Shown one piece after another: positions 55,765 through 64,000 of a stretch of DNA of 64,000 nt. The notes under the pieces are model-generated. The model ran no database searches. It was not told the origin of the DNA and saw only the letters and a program-made list of their open reading frames with translations. Both the position numbers and the translations under genes were made by a program. The stretch is from Bacteroidales bacterium (GTDB lineage: Bacteria; Bacteroidota; Bacteroidia; Bacteroidales; WCHB1-69), in NCBI GenBank assembly GCA_017616775.1, contig JAFZXM010000002.1, positions 1-64,000 on the forward strand, written 5' to 3'. Within the stretch, counting starts at the first letter, position 1. Every line of letters starts with the position of its first letter.

Positions 55765-55773
55765 GCAAAGATA
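55765..55773 (-). promoter_or_regulatory. Promoter -7 of the RhuM gene
   Basis: Minus-strand TATCTTTGC lies 38 nt before the ATG at 55727. Confidence 0.6.
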
Positions 55774-55940
55774 CAAAAAAAATTTCAAAAAATACCGAAC
55801 TAATATTTTTTTGTCCGTTTTAGTTCCCATAAAAAAGAAAATAGACCGGCATTGTTTGTTTTTATGGTTTAAAGGATTTTTATGTAGGTTGCTTATTATT
55901 TTTTATAGGCATAACCTGTCTTTCTTATCTTTTTTTGTTG

Positions 55941-55949
55941 TAAATTTGC
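55941..55949 (+). promoter_or_regulatory. Promoter -7 of leuS
   Basis: TAAATTTGC fits the -7 consensus and lies about 45 nt before the leuS ATG at 55994. Confidence 0.55.
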
Positions 55950-55993
55950 AGTTTTGATTGTAAAAGCAAATATTTTTGTTTAAAAATATCACC

Positions 55994-58777
55994 ATGGAAT
56001 ATAATTTTAGAGAAATAGAGAAAAAATGGCAGTCGCAGTGGGAGCAAGACCATATCTACCATGCCGGCAACAAGTCGGACAAACCCAAATATTATGTTTT
56101 AAGCATGTTTCCCTATCCTTCGGGAGCGGGTTTGCATGTAGGGCATCCCTTAGGATATATTGCCGGAGACATTTATGCCCGTTACAAAAGGTTGAAAGGA
56201 TACAATGTCTTGCATCCTATGGGCTACGATGCCTACGGTTTGCCGGCAGAGCAATATGCCATACAAACAGGACAGCATCCTGCTGTTACCACTCAGACCA
56301 ATATCAAACGCTACCGCAGCCAATTGGACAAATTGGGGCTCTCTTTTGACTGGGACAGGGAGGTGCGTACCTGTGAGCCATCTTATTATAAATGGACACA
56401 ATGGGCTTTTATTCAGCTGTTTAACCATTATTATTGCAATAAAGCAAAAAAAGCCCTGCCGATAGAAGGACTTGTCAAGGAATTTTCTGCCCATGGCACG
56501 GAAAATATTGATGCGGCCTGCAGCGAACCTTTGCAATTTTCCGCCGAAGAATGGAACGGCAAATCGGAAAAGGAGCAGCAGCAAATATTGATGAATTATC
56601 GTTTGGCCTATTTATCCTATGCCATGGTAAATTGGTGTCCGAAGTTAGGCACCGTGTTAGCCAACGACGAGGTGATCAACGGGGTGTCGGTACGCGGAGG
56701 CTATCCGGTGGAAAGGAAATTGATGCAGCAATGGTCTTTGCGTATCACCGCCTATGCACAGCGTTTGTTGGACGGCTTGGAAGATTTGTGCTGGTCGGAT
56801 TCCATCAAAGAAGTGCAACGCAATTGGATAGGACGCAGCCAAGGTGCTTCTGTATTTTTCCCTTTGGAAGACGGCAGCCGCTCTTTTGAAATCTTCACCA
56901 CCCGTCCCGACACCATTTACGGTGTAAGTTTCATGGTATTGTGTCCCGAACATGAGTTGATAAATGAAATTACCACCGCCGAACAAAAAGAGGAGGTGGA
57001 AAAATATGTTACATGGGCAAAAAACCGTTCCGAAAGAGAGCGGCAGGCGGAAGTGAAGACCGTCAGCGGCGTGTTTACGGGTGCCTATGCCGTCAATCCC
57101 ATTACCAACACCCGCATTCCTATCTGGATATCCGATTATGTGTTGGCAGGCTACGGCACAGGAGCCATCATGGCGGTGCCCGCCCACGACAGCAGGGATT
57201 TTGCTTTTGCCCGTCATTTCAACCTGCCGATAGTGCAGGTGGTGGTCCCCAACGGGGAACAACCCGAAGACACCTCTTTGTGGACACAAAGCAAAGACTC
57301 CAAAGAAGGCTATTGCATCCATTCCGATATTTTAAACGGACTGCAGGTAAAAGAAGCGATAGAAAAAATGCTCAGGCATATCGAAGCCCTGCATGTCGGC
57401 AGCAGAAAAATCAATTACCGCCTGCGGGACGCTATTTTCAGCCGCCAACGCTACTGGGGGGAACCCTTCCCCATCTATTACAAAGACGGCATCCCCTATC
57501 CCGTGGAGGAAAGCGATTTGCCGCTATTGCTGCCCGAAATTGACAAATATTTGCCGACAGAAACAGGTGAACCGCCTTTGGCACGTGCCAAAAACTGGAC
57601 TTACAAAGGCTATCCTTTGGATTACAACACCATGCCGGGCTTTGCAGGCAGCAATGCCTATTATTTACGCTATATGAATCCTCATTGCGATACGGCCTAT
57701 ATCGACCCGCAGGCAAATGCCTATTGGCAGAATGTGGATCTCTATATCGGCGGCTCCGAACATGCCACCGGACATTTGCTCTATTCCCGCATGTGGAACA
57801 AATTCTTGTTTGATTTGGGTTTGGTGGTCAAAGACGAACCTTTCCAAAAATTAGTCAACCAAGGAATGATACAGGGAAGGTCCAACTTTGTATATAGAAT
57901 CAAAGGTACCAACACCTTTGTTTCCCTGCATTTAAAACAAAACTACCAAGTGGACCCCATCCATGTAGATATTAACATTGTGGACAATGATGTGCTTGAT
58001 ATAGATGCGTTTAAAAAATGGCATCCCGATTTTGCCAATGCCGAATTTATTTTGGAAAACGACAAATATATCTGTGGATACGAGATAGAAAAAATGTCCA
58101 AATCGATGTACAATGTGCAAAATCCGGATGATTTGGTGGAAAAATACGGTGCCGATACGCTCCGCATGTACGAAATGTTTTTGGGACCTTTGGAGCAGTC
58201 CAAGCCGTGGGATACCAAAGGCATAGAAGGGGTGTTCCGTTTTATGCACAAGTTTTGGAAACTCTTCCACAATGCCCAATACAGCTTTGCCGTAAGCGAA
58301 GAAGAACCGACATCGCAGGAATGGAAAATTTTGCACAAAACCATCAAAAAGGTGCAGGAGGACATAGAGCGTTTGTCCTACAACACCGCTGTGAGTGCTT
58401 TTATGATTTGTGTCAACGAATTGACGGATATCAAATGCAACAAGAAAGCCGTTTTGGAACCTTTGACTATATTGATGGCTTCTTTTGCCCCTCATATCTG
58501 CGAAGAAATATGGCATTTGCTGGGACATGACGACAGCATCAACTATGCCGGATTCCCCGAATGGGAAGAAAAATATCTGGTGGAAAATTCCTTCAACTAT
58601 CCGATTTCTTTCAACGGCAAAACACGGTTTATGATGGAATTGCCCGCCGACATGGCACCTGCCGAAATAGAAAAAACCGTTTTGGCTTCAGCGGAAGCTC
58701 AAAAATGGACGGACGGCAAGACTGTCAAAAAAGTGATAGTGGTGCCCAAGAAAATAGTGAATATAGTGGTTGTATAA
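55994..58777 (+). CDS. leuS: Leucine--tRNA ligase
   Basis: LeuS charges tRNA-Leu and edits mistakes in a separate domain. The 927-residue protein has the HIGH motif as [14 protein letters not shown] near residue 50, the editing domain with [12 protein letters not shown], and the KMSKS loop [17 protein letters not shown] near 700. The C-terminal [21 protein letters not shown] is typical. ATG 55994 ([13 protein letters not shown]) is the best start; an upstream frame start at 55976 is TTG. It stands alone between convergent or divergent neighbours. Confidence 0.97.
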   Translation: MEYNFREIEKKWQSQWEQDHIYHAGNKSDKPKYYVLSMFPYPSGAGLHVGHPLGYIAGDIYARYKRLKGYNVLHPMGYDAYGLPAEQYAIQTGQHPAVTTQTNIKRYRSQLDKLGLSFDWDREVRTCEPSYYKWTQWAFIQLFNHYYCNKAKKALPIEGLVKEFSAHGTENIDAACSEPLQFSAEEWNGKSEKEQQQILMNYRLAYLSYAMVNWCPKLGTVLANDEVINGVSVRGGYPVERKLMQQWSLRITAYAQRLLDGLEDLCWSDSIKEVQRNWIGRSQGASVFFPLEDGSRSFEIFTTRPDTIYGVSFMVLCPEHELINEITTAEQKEEVEKYVTWAKNRSERERQAEVKTVSGVFTGAYAVNPITNTRIPIWISDYVLAGYGTGAIMAVPAHDSRDFAFARHFNLPIVQVVVPNGEQPEDTSLWTQSKDSKEGYCIHSDILNGLQVKEAIEKMLRHIEALHVGSRKINYRLRDAIFSRQRYWGEPFPIYYKDGIPYPVEESDLPLLLPEIDKYLPTETGEPPLARAKNWTYKGYPLDYNTMPGFAGSNAYYLRYMNPHCDTAYIDPQANAYWQNVDLYIGGSEHATGHLLYSRMWNKFLFDLGLVVKDEPFQKLVNQGMIQGRSNFVYRIKGTNTFVSLHLKQNYQVDPIHVDINIVDNDVLDIDAFKKWHPDFANAEFILENDKYICGYEIEKMSKSMYNVQNPDDLVEKYGADTLRMYEMFLGPLEQSKPWDTKGIEGVFRFMHKFWKLFHNAQYSFAVSEEEPTSQEWKILHKTIKKVQEDIERLSYNTAVSAFMICVNELTDIKCNKKAVLEPLTILMASFAPHICEEIWHLLGHDDSINYAGFPEWEEKYLVENSFNYPISFNGKTRFMMELPADMAPAEIEKTVLASAEAQKWTDGKTVKKVIVVPKKIVNIVVV

Positions 58778-58780
58778 AGA

Positions 58781-58806
58781 AAATGCCGCTTATGCGGCAT
58801 TTTTTC
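58781..58806 (+). terminator. Bidirectional terminator, leuS / lipoprotein
   Basis: AAATGCCGC (58781-58789) pairs with GCGGCATTT (58794-58802) around a 4-nt loop, followed by T residues. The next minus-strand gene stops at 58808. Confidence 0.9.
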
Positions 58807-58807
58807 T

Positions 58808-59344
58808 TTAACTATTATTGCGATTCCTTTCATACGATATTGCAACACAGGTTCCATCCGATTTTTTCCACACTACTATTTCTTTTTCTTTAGCAACTTC
58901 CCTTTCTATAAACTCCAACCATTTTGTTTTATTTTTTGATTTGATTATATCACACACCACATCCCCTTGCGGATTATCCAAACTGAAAGGAAGATCGTTC
59001 AAATAACTGCTCGTCGGTGATACATTACCATAATATATCATATTTCCTTCTTTTGTTATTATCCAGTATATATTGCATATTTCCAGCCCGTTATCATCCA
59101 TGGGACATAGTAAAAAACTCAACATATAAGCATCTGTATCCGCAATGGCATAAGCAAAAGGATAATCGTCAGGCGATAAGGCTATCGGGTAATTTTCAAT
59201 TACTTCCGTTCCATCTGATTTTTGCTGTTTATCACTCTGATTTATTGCTACTTCTTCAGTATTAATTGATTTTTTTTTGCAGGCAACAAAAACTAAACCT
59301 GCTGATAATGCTGCTACTGCAGCTAATATTAATATTTTTTTCAT
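58808..59344 (-). CDS. Hypothetical lipoprotein
   Basis: The 178-residue product has a lipoprotein signal (LAAVAALSAGLVFVACKKK). The mature part is acidic and beta-rich (PIALSPDDYPFAYAIADTDAY, IYWIITKEGNMIYYGN). No family is recognised. ATG 59344 is chosen since it places the signal peptide first. It lies 122 nt after the next lipoprotein gene on the same strand. Confidence 0.6.
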   Translation of the reverse strand: MKKILILAAVAALSAGLVFVACKKKSINTEEVAINQSDKQQKSDGTEVIENYPIALSPDDYPFAYAIADTDAYMLSFLLCPMDDNGLEICNIYWIITKEGNMIYYGNVSPTSSYLNDLPFSLDNPQGDVVCDIIKSKNKTKWLEFIEREVAKEKEIVVWKKSDGTCVAISYERNRNNS

Positions 59345-59466
59345 TTTACTATTCGTTTTTTTAATTCCTAAATTCAACAAATAAATGCAAATTATCACGA
59401 ACAAGAATAGGATATTTATCAAGCAAGGGAAAGCACTACTTTTCCTACACTTGAAAGGAAAAAATG

Positions 59467-59820
59467 TTATTTTATTGTGTTATGCCATTTACTTGTATAA
59501 TAATTGCCCTTTGTGTCCAGCACATCCGTATATTCACCCTCATCGGCAAAACTGATACCATAAAAAACTCTGTTATCACAATCAAAATTTACTTCTACAG
59601 GGACTTTTAAATAAATTATTTCTGAAGGACAATTCAAATAACGGAATAATGAATCCAATGCTGTATCATAATTCTTACCTATACGGCCCATGTATGTTAA
59701 CGTTTCTTCGGGATAATCTTTCAGAGATATGTCTGTTACATCACAACGAATATTCCGTTGACAACCAAAAATTACTATCACAATCGCTACGAATAATAAT
59801 ATATTTTTTATTGTTTTCAT
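59467..59820 (-). CDS. Small hypothetical lipoprotein
   Basis: The 117-residue product has a lipoprotein signal (FVAIVIVIFGCQRN). The mature part contains several Cys residues (CDVTD, LNCPSEI, FDCDNRVFYG) and is otherwise unrecognised. It lies directly after promoter and leader copy D. It may be co-transcribed with the lipoprotein at 58808. Confidence 0.55.
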   Translation of the reverse strand: MKTIKNILLFVAIVIVIFGCQRNIRCDVTDISLKDYPEETLTYMGRIGKNYDTALDSLFRYLNCPSEIIYLKVPVEVNFDCDNRVFYGISFADEGEYTDVLDTKGNYYTSKWHNTIK

Positions 59821-59847
59821 TTATTTTATAAGTTTTAAGTTTATTTA

Positions 59848-59940
59848 GGCAACCCCTGATTTTTACTAATTTTTCCCTTCATTGTAGTTTTTGACAGCAG
59901 AGGCTGCATTAGAACTATCCGAAAAACCACAACAAAAGGA
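59848..59940 (-). repeat. Repeated 5' leader element, copy D
   Basis: Its reverse complement is nearly identical to copy A at 52-140. The same pairing arms are present (gcagcctct with aggggttgc, two G-U pairs), and the core gctgtcaaaaactac is exact. It lies between a -7 box and a lipoprotein gene. Confidence 0.7.
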
Positions 59941-59954
59941 TTATTTTTCTATCG

Positions 59955-59963
59955 GCAAATATA
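59955..59963 (-). promoter_or_regulatory. Promoter -7 element, leader copy D
   Basis: Minus-strand TATATTTGC lies 18 nt before the leader copy D. The region 59964-60176 between this and the terminator is AT-rich and without a gene. Confidence 0.6.
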
Positions 59964-60176
59964 CAAAAAAAAATTAATAAAAAGGATTTATTGTGATATT
60001 TTTTTCAGAAAAGAAAGAAAAACAGATGTCATTCCGTTCTTTTTTACACAAGCATGTGTTTTATTTTTGTCCGCCATTTATTTTTTTTGGGGAATATTCC
60101 GCATATCTAATTATAAAAGAGTGAGTTTTATCACTGCCCGCATTGCGGCGGAAATGTTGGTTGACGGTAGCAAAAC

Positions 60177-60198
60177 AAAAGGGCAACAATTGTTGCCC
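60177..60198 (-). terminator. Terminator of the propeller/CxxC operon
   Basis: GGGCAACAATTGTTGCCC (60181-60198) is a perfect palindrome. On the minus strand it is followed by TTTTGTTTT. It lies after the stop of the fused propeller/CxxC gene. Confidence 0.8.
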
Positions 60199-60235
60199 TG
60201 TATTTGTTCATGAAAAAGTATGTTTTAAAGAAAGA

Positions 60236-61906
60236 CTATTCTTTCTTATTATTTCTTTCTATTTGGTTTTTTATCAGTTGTCCCCACATTGTATGCAGTG
60301 TTTGAAATTCCGGAAACTCCAATGTGTACTTGCCGTCATCCAAATATTGCACCAATACATACGGATAATTGCCAAAACAATAGTTGCCGCCGCCATAGAC
60401 ACTGCCCAACATGGTAGTGTCTTTTAAAATATTTTTGCAATCTGTCAAACCATATTGTTCCAAATAAGAATCCATGAGAGTAGTCCCATTGGGATCATAG
60501 CAGACACAATAGATATTGTTGTTTTCAAAAGATTCCCTGTTATACTGCATAGTGGCGAATATAAAATCATAACAGGTGCTGCACGGATATTTCATGTTTG
60601 TTATCAACACCACCGACCTTTTGTCAGGAATGTTCAAACGGTGGAAATACTCTGCCATTCCTATGGAATCTTTTAAAGGAAGGGGCTTTTTTACCATATT
60701 TTTTTCAAAATCTGACATTTTAACCTTTTTGAGTTTTCTGTTAAAATGAATTTGATGACGTTGCCGGTCTTTAATGCAATAAACTATCGGTGTTCCTACG
60801 ATAGAATAGGGGTTATAATTCTCGCCTTTTCCAACAGCATAAGCCAAATGATTAAAGTTGGAATCCAATATTTCGGTAAAAAGTGTTCCCCATTGATAAT
60901 CTTTATATTCGATGATACAGATTCTCCTAAAATAGCATTTTTCCTCACTGCACCAACGCGGAACATCGTATTTCAACACCATTTTCCCATACTCCATGGA
61001 TGCAGAATCGGTGGTGGTAAATACTTTGCCATATTTGCAATCCCACTTGGTCATAGTGTCCTTTTGAAAATCATAGTGATAAATAGAGGGTATGAATTCA
61101 AAAGATATAAACAATTCATCCGGGGTTTTCCTTAAAATCCAAAATGAACTGCCAATATATTGATTGTCTTTACATTCTCCATACGTTTTGCCAAAACATT
61201 CCGACGGATAATGAATATTGAGCATACGGCAATTGCCTGTTTTTAAATTATATAATGCAACTATAGGTGGGTCAAAGGCTGCATATTCTTCACTGAAACA
61301 ATCGGGCCATGGAGAAAACTTAATCAGCAATTCATTATCAAACAAACGGGTACCATTAATAGCCCTATTATAAGGTGCCATAGTATTATTTCTATTACCA
61401 TTGCCATCTCGTTTATAAGGATGGTCTAACAGGTATTTTCCAATTATGTCTCCTTGTCCGTTGATAAGGAATATATCGAACAATTCTATGTTTCTGTCCT
61501 TAATCCATTGGGGTGGGTTTTGTACGTAAGATTGTTTGTAAAACAAAAAAATAGAATCATGGTTGTGATAATATATTGATTCAATTCCTCCGTTAGGCAA
61601 GATATTCAATTTTATAGGTATTTCTCTTATTTGATAGCTTAGCGTATTGTAAACGTATATAGTAGTATCTAAATCTTGAATGATATAGAATAATGTATCG
61701 TCTATTTGTCTTGCTTTTGGACCATCATCTATAAAAAACATATAAGGCATATCATGCTGCACTTCGGAAAAATATTCAAACATCATGGTCCGTTCATCAG
61801 GTAGGGAATCTATAGTATAATCCCACACGCCAAAAGATTTGCCGTTCTGGCAACTTGCCAAACTGCAAAAAAGAACCAATAGAATGGAAAATACATACTT
61901 TTTCAT
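60236..61906 (-). CDS. Propeller lipoprotein with fused CxxC domain
   Basis: The 556-residue product has a lipoprotein signal (VLFCSLASCQNG). Residues 20-400 are strand-rich and look like the DUF4221-type propellers. From about residue 430 comes SVVLITNMKYPCSTCYDFIF, a hydrophobic strand followed by a CxxC and a helix, as in the small CxxC lipoproteins of this window, and the end is FGNYPYVLVQYLDDGKYTLEF. So this protein joins in one chain what two genes encode at 1768-3334. It is the last gene of its operon, 13 nt after the CxxC gene. Confidence 0.6.
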   Translation of the reverse strand: MKKYVFSILLVLFCSLASCQNGKSFGVWDYTIDSLPDERTMMFEYFSEVQHDMPYMFFIDDGPKARQIDDTLFYIIQDLDTTIYVYNTLSYQIREIPIKLNILPNGGIESIYYHNHDSIFLFYKQSYVQNPPQWIKDRNIELFDIFLINGQGDIIGKYLLDHPYKRDGNGNRNNTMAPYNRAINGTRLFDNELLIKFSPWPDCFSEEYAAFDPPIVALYNLKTGNCRMLNIHYPSECFGKTYGECKDNQYIGSSFWILRKTPDELFISFEFIPSIYHYDFQKDTMTKWDCKYGKVFTTTDSASMEYGKMVLKYDVPRWCSEEKCYFRRICIIEYKDYQWGTLFTEILDSNFNHLAYAVGKGENYNPYSIVGTPIVYCIKDRQRHQIHFNRKLKKVKMSDFEKNMVKKPLPLKDSIGMAEYFHRLNIPDKRSVVLITNMKYPCSTCYDFIFATMQYNRESFENNNIYCVCYDPNGTTLMDSYLEQYGLTDCKNILKDTTMLGSVYGGGNYCFGNYPYVLVQYLDDGKYTLEFPEFQTLHTMWGQLIKNQIERNNKKE

Positions 61907-61919
61907 ATCATTAAAGATT

Positions 61920-62384
61920 TTATTTCATATTAACAATCTCGGGTATCATATTCAGTTGGTCGCTGATTTTGTATGCATCTAAAACAATGACGCTATCCAC
62001 TGCATTTTCTTTAAGGGTGATAATACATGAAGTGGAAGCGATGTGCAAACGATAAAAATTGCCGGTATAATCACATACCACGTTGGAAACGCCCTTATGC
62101 AGGTATGAATCGGTGCTGAAAACACGCCCTTTGGCATTAAGAATGATTAATGCCCGCTCATTGTCAAATACATATTGCTGTACCGCATCCGAAAATGCTT
62201 TTACGCAGCTATGACAACCTATTTCTGATACATAAAATATTGAATTGTAGTTTTTTATATCCAACGTGTCGGAAATGGAATGCAAATAGTCTTTGATTTG
62301 GTCGTATTTTACTTCCTGCGACTGACAAGAGGCGGTAAAAAACAATAAAAATGTTATTATCAACCATATTTTATTTAACTTCAA
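61920..62384 (-). CDS. CxxC (thioredoxin-like?) lipoprotein
   Basis: The 154-residue product (TTG start at 62384) begins with a lipoprotein signal WLIITFLLFFTASCQSQ. About 60 residues later comes SIFYVSEIGCHSCVKAFSDAV, with the CxxC after a strand, and the C-terminal half has ALIILNAKGRVFSTDSY. The alternative ATG at 62432 or 62414 would add a cytosolic tail and overlap the propeller gene by about 60 nt, so the TTG is preferred but not certain. It lies between the two propeller genes. Confidence 0.55.
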   Translation of the reverse strand: MKLNKIWLIITFLLFFTASCQSQEVKYDQIKDYLHSISDTLDIKNYNSIFYVSEIGCHSCVKAFSDAVQQYVFDNERALIILNAKGRVFSTDSYLHKGVSNVVCDYTGNFYRLHIASTSCIITLKENAVDSVIVLDAYKISDQLNMIPEIVNMK

Positions 62385-63588
62385 ACCTGAAAAACTGTAC
62401 TTTTTCGGGGTCATAATCTTTACTATTTTCATTTTTTGCTATATATAATCCTTTTGATGTTAAAATGATAAATCTGAAGTCATATTTGCCTTCTTCAAAA
62501 TATTGTTCACCCAGTTTTTTAAAGTTTTTGTCATAAATATGAATGGAAAAGGCGGCATCCGACAAAAAAGCAAAATCCTCAAAAGGTAATTTATGCCGTG
62601 TGATGACATAATACCGGTTTTTATTTTTATCATACAACACTTTATCAATGGCACCGCTTTTTTCAAAGATTTCTCCTTGTTTTTGATTTTTATCTTTTAA
62701 AAGAAAGGGGTCTCCGCCTATAGTCCCGTAATCCGACAACACTTCAAAAGAAGTTTCCACTTGCAGATTGTCAGGATTCAATACCAATACTTTGTTACAT
62801 GCATCCATCCAAGCAAATACTTTATTATCATAACTTTCACCCGTAAAAGCAGCATTTAAAATCTGTGAATTTTCGTCTGTAATTTGAAATGCGGAATCTT
62901 GCGGCAACAGATATTTTTGAATCATATTGGGCTCTGATAAGATATAGGAATGATTAGCCGCATCATATTTACATATTTGAGGCATTGCATATTCTTGTAT
63001 CATATATTGCTTCAGATATTCCCAAAAATCAAACTTGCTGTTGTAATAATCTTTTTGTGCATATTTTTTATCCCTCGGATATTGACAATTCCATTTTGTA
63101 CGGAAATAAATATATTTAGAAGGAAAATGGTTGTTAATGACATTAAGAAACCATATCTTTTCAGGAAGAGAATCAAAGGTACTTTCAAAAATTTCCTGAT
63201 ATACCACTTCTCCTTCTTTGTTGCCGTATGCCATTTTATTGTCCGGAGAATATTTGTCTATGATCACTACAGTATCCTTATTATAAAAGGCTGTGGAATT
63301 GATATTCAGATATCCTTTCAGTGCATTTTTCTTAAAAATAATATCAGGCATGCAGTTGTCCTGCTTGCCTTCAGGAGTAAAAAAACAGATACGCATGTCG
63401 CTGGTATTGGAACAAAAATAAATGTATTCCTTTTGATTTTCAGGAGAACAATAAACACCATAGGAATATTTTTGTATGGGAAATCCTGTCTCAAAAGTTA
63501 CCGAATCTTTTTCAACAAAAGTTGGTGTTTTGCATGCATTAATACACAAAAACAGGAAAAAACACAAATTGTAAATTATTTTTTTCAT
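62371..63588 (-). CDS. DUF4221-type propeller lipoprotein
   Basis: The 405-residue product has a lipoprotein signal (FFLFLCINACKTP). The mature part has DUF4221 features: LYDKNKNRYYVITRHKLPFED near residue 315, AAFSIHIYDKNFKKLGEQYF near 345 and the end YFEEGKYDFRFIILTSKGLYIAKNEN. Its partner is the CxxC gene, which starts just before its stop. The gene upstream ends 56 nt before its start. Confidence 0.7.
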   Translation of the reverse strand: MKKIIYNLCFFLFLCINACKTPTFVEKDSVTFETGFPIQKYSYGVYCSPENQKEYIYFCSNTSDMRICFFTPEGKQDNCMPDIIFKKNALKGYLNINSTAFYNKDTVVIIDKYSPDNKMAYGNKEGEVVYQEIFESTFDSLPEKIWFLNVINNHFPSKYIYFRTKWNCQYPRDKKYAQKDYYNSKFDFWEYLKQYMIQEYAMPQICKYDAANHSYILSEPNMIQKYLLPQDSAFQITDENSQILNAAFTGESYDNKVFAWMDACNKVLVLNPDNLQVETSFEVLSDYGTIGGDPFLLKDKNQKQGEIFEKSGAIDKVLYDKNKNRYYVITRHKLPFEDFAFLSDAAFSIHIYDKNFKKLGEQYFEEGKYDFRFIILTSKGLYIAKNENSKDYDPEKVQFFRFEVK

Positions 63589-63644
63589 TGAATATATTTT
63601 ATTATAATGGCACGCAATTAATTTTTGCCTGCCATTGCGTTAAA

Positions 63645-64000
63645 TTAATTTAGTGCCCCGCCTTCTTCTGCTAACCAAACAGGAATGGCAACAAAATCCA
63701 ACACGGAATTGTCTGCGTATTGGAAATAAGTAGTGCCTCCGTCATTGTTCATCAGATGGATATCAAAAATAAATTTGTCGGTACTTGTTTCTTCACAAGA
63801 AATGGAACCGGTTCCGTCCACAATTTTGTCTAACCAACCTGATGGAATAAACTCCCCAAATAAAGAAATTTCATCAATAATAATCCCTCTTTTTGTTTCT
63901 TCACCATTGGAAGTGCCTTCGGCAAGAATCAAATCATGAAATATATTGCGTACTTGATTCATATTACTTGGACGAACTACAATAGTCCCACTTTGAAATG
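63645..64000 (-). CDS. C-terminal part of an unknown protein, cut by the window edge
   Basis: The reading frame is open to the window edge, so the 5' end lies outside. Read from the edge it gives QSGTIVVRPSNMNQVRN, then IIIDEISLFGEFIPSGW and DFVAIPVWLAEEGGALN. No family is recognised. A start at 63962 is possible but the frame has no stop upstream within the window. It is likely the first visible gene of the propeller/CxxC operon. Confidence 0.5.
   Translation of the reverse strand, partial: FQSGTIVVRPSNMNQVRNIFHDLILAEGTSNGEETKRGIIIDEISLFGEFIPSGWLDKIVDGTGSISCEETSTDKFIFDIHLMNNDGGTTYFQYADNSVLDFVAIPVWLAEEGGALN

Noticed and set aside
60143..60427. Plus-strand reading frame over the terminator and 3' end of the fused lipoprotein gene
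   Set aside because: It crosses the palindromic terminator and the end of a well-supported minus-strand gene.

Overview
The window looks like a chromosomal segment of a low-GC member of the phylum Bacteroidota, most likely order Bacteroidales. The evidence is the many TAnnTTTGc promoter -7 elements (often TATCTTTGC or TAACTTTGC) just upstream of genes, a type IX secretion C-terminal sorting domain, a GldB-type lipoprotein, DUF2723, DUF4221, DUF349 and DUF5362 proteins, many lipoprotein signal peptides, and LPS genes (lpxD, lptC, an LptF/LptG permease). The species cannot be named from this. No rRNA, tRNA, CRISPR array, phage or intact insertion sequence was seen.

Layout. 1-3.4 kb: a small membrane protein, an aspartyl-protease-like lipoprotein, a DUF4221-type propeller lipoprotein and a CxxC lipoprotein. 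3.6-12.2 kb: a tight housekeeping operon queA-ispD-coaX-OMP-TPR-lptC-uvrA. 12.3-16.2 kb: a Thr/Asn-rich lipoprotein, an aminopeptidase P gene broken by an in-frame TAG, a DUF5362 protein and lpxD. 16.6-20.8 kb: rnfCDGEA without rnfB. 21-30.3 kb: an OMP, ddh, a TonB-C protein, gapA, the minus-strand run gldB-cdaA-ahcY, and a DUF349 protein. 30.4-34.3 kb: an operon for a T9SS-sorted protein, an alpha/beta hydrolase and a PQQ-like propeller lipoprotein. 34.5-41.5 kb: a Cys-rich/heme-type membrane protein, an MbnP-like lipoprotein, DUF2723, pheS and a cyclophilin. 41.6-51.1 kb: an asparagine-synthase-like protein with eroded catalytic motifs, purA, lolD, an LptF/G permease, mreC, mreD, an mgtC-family gene and a META-domain lipoprotein. 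51.4-55.7 kb: a very long TPR protein and a RhuM-type protein with a PLD-like tail. 56-58.8 kb: leuS. 58.8-64 kb: small lipoproteins, then a second DUF4221/CxxC lipoprotein operon that enters from beyond the window edge.

The most unusual signal is a repeated 5' leader. Nearly identical stretches of about 90 nt lie between a -7 promoter and a gene at 52-140 (+) and 59848-59940 (-). A diverged copy is at 54591-54670 (-) and a 3'-half copy at 467-503 (+). All four sit at the same distance from a promoter and lead into envelope or lipoprotein genes, so they may be a shared regulatory RNA leader. Other points of note are the amber codon in pepP, the missing rnfB and mreB, the split and fused propeller/CxxC lipoproteins, and the degenerate asparagine synthase homologue.
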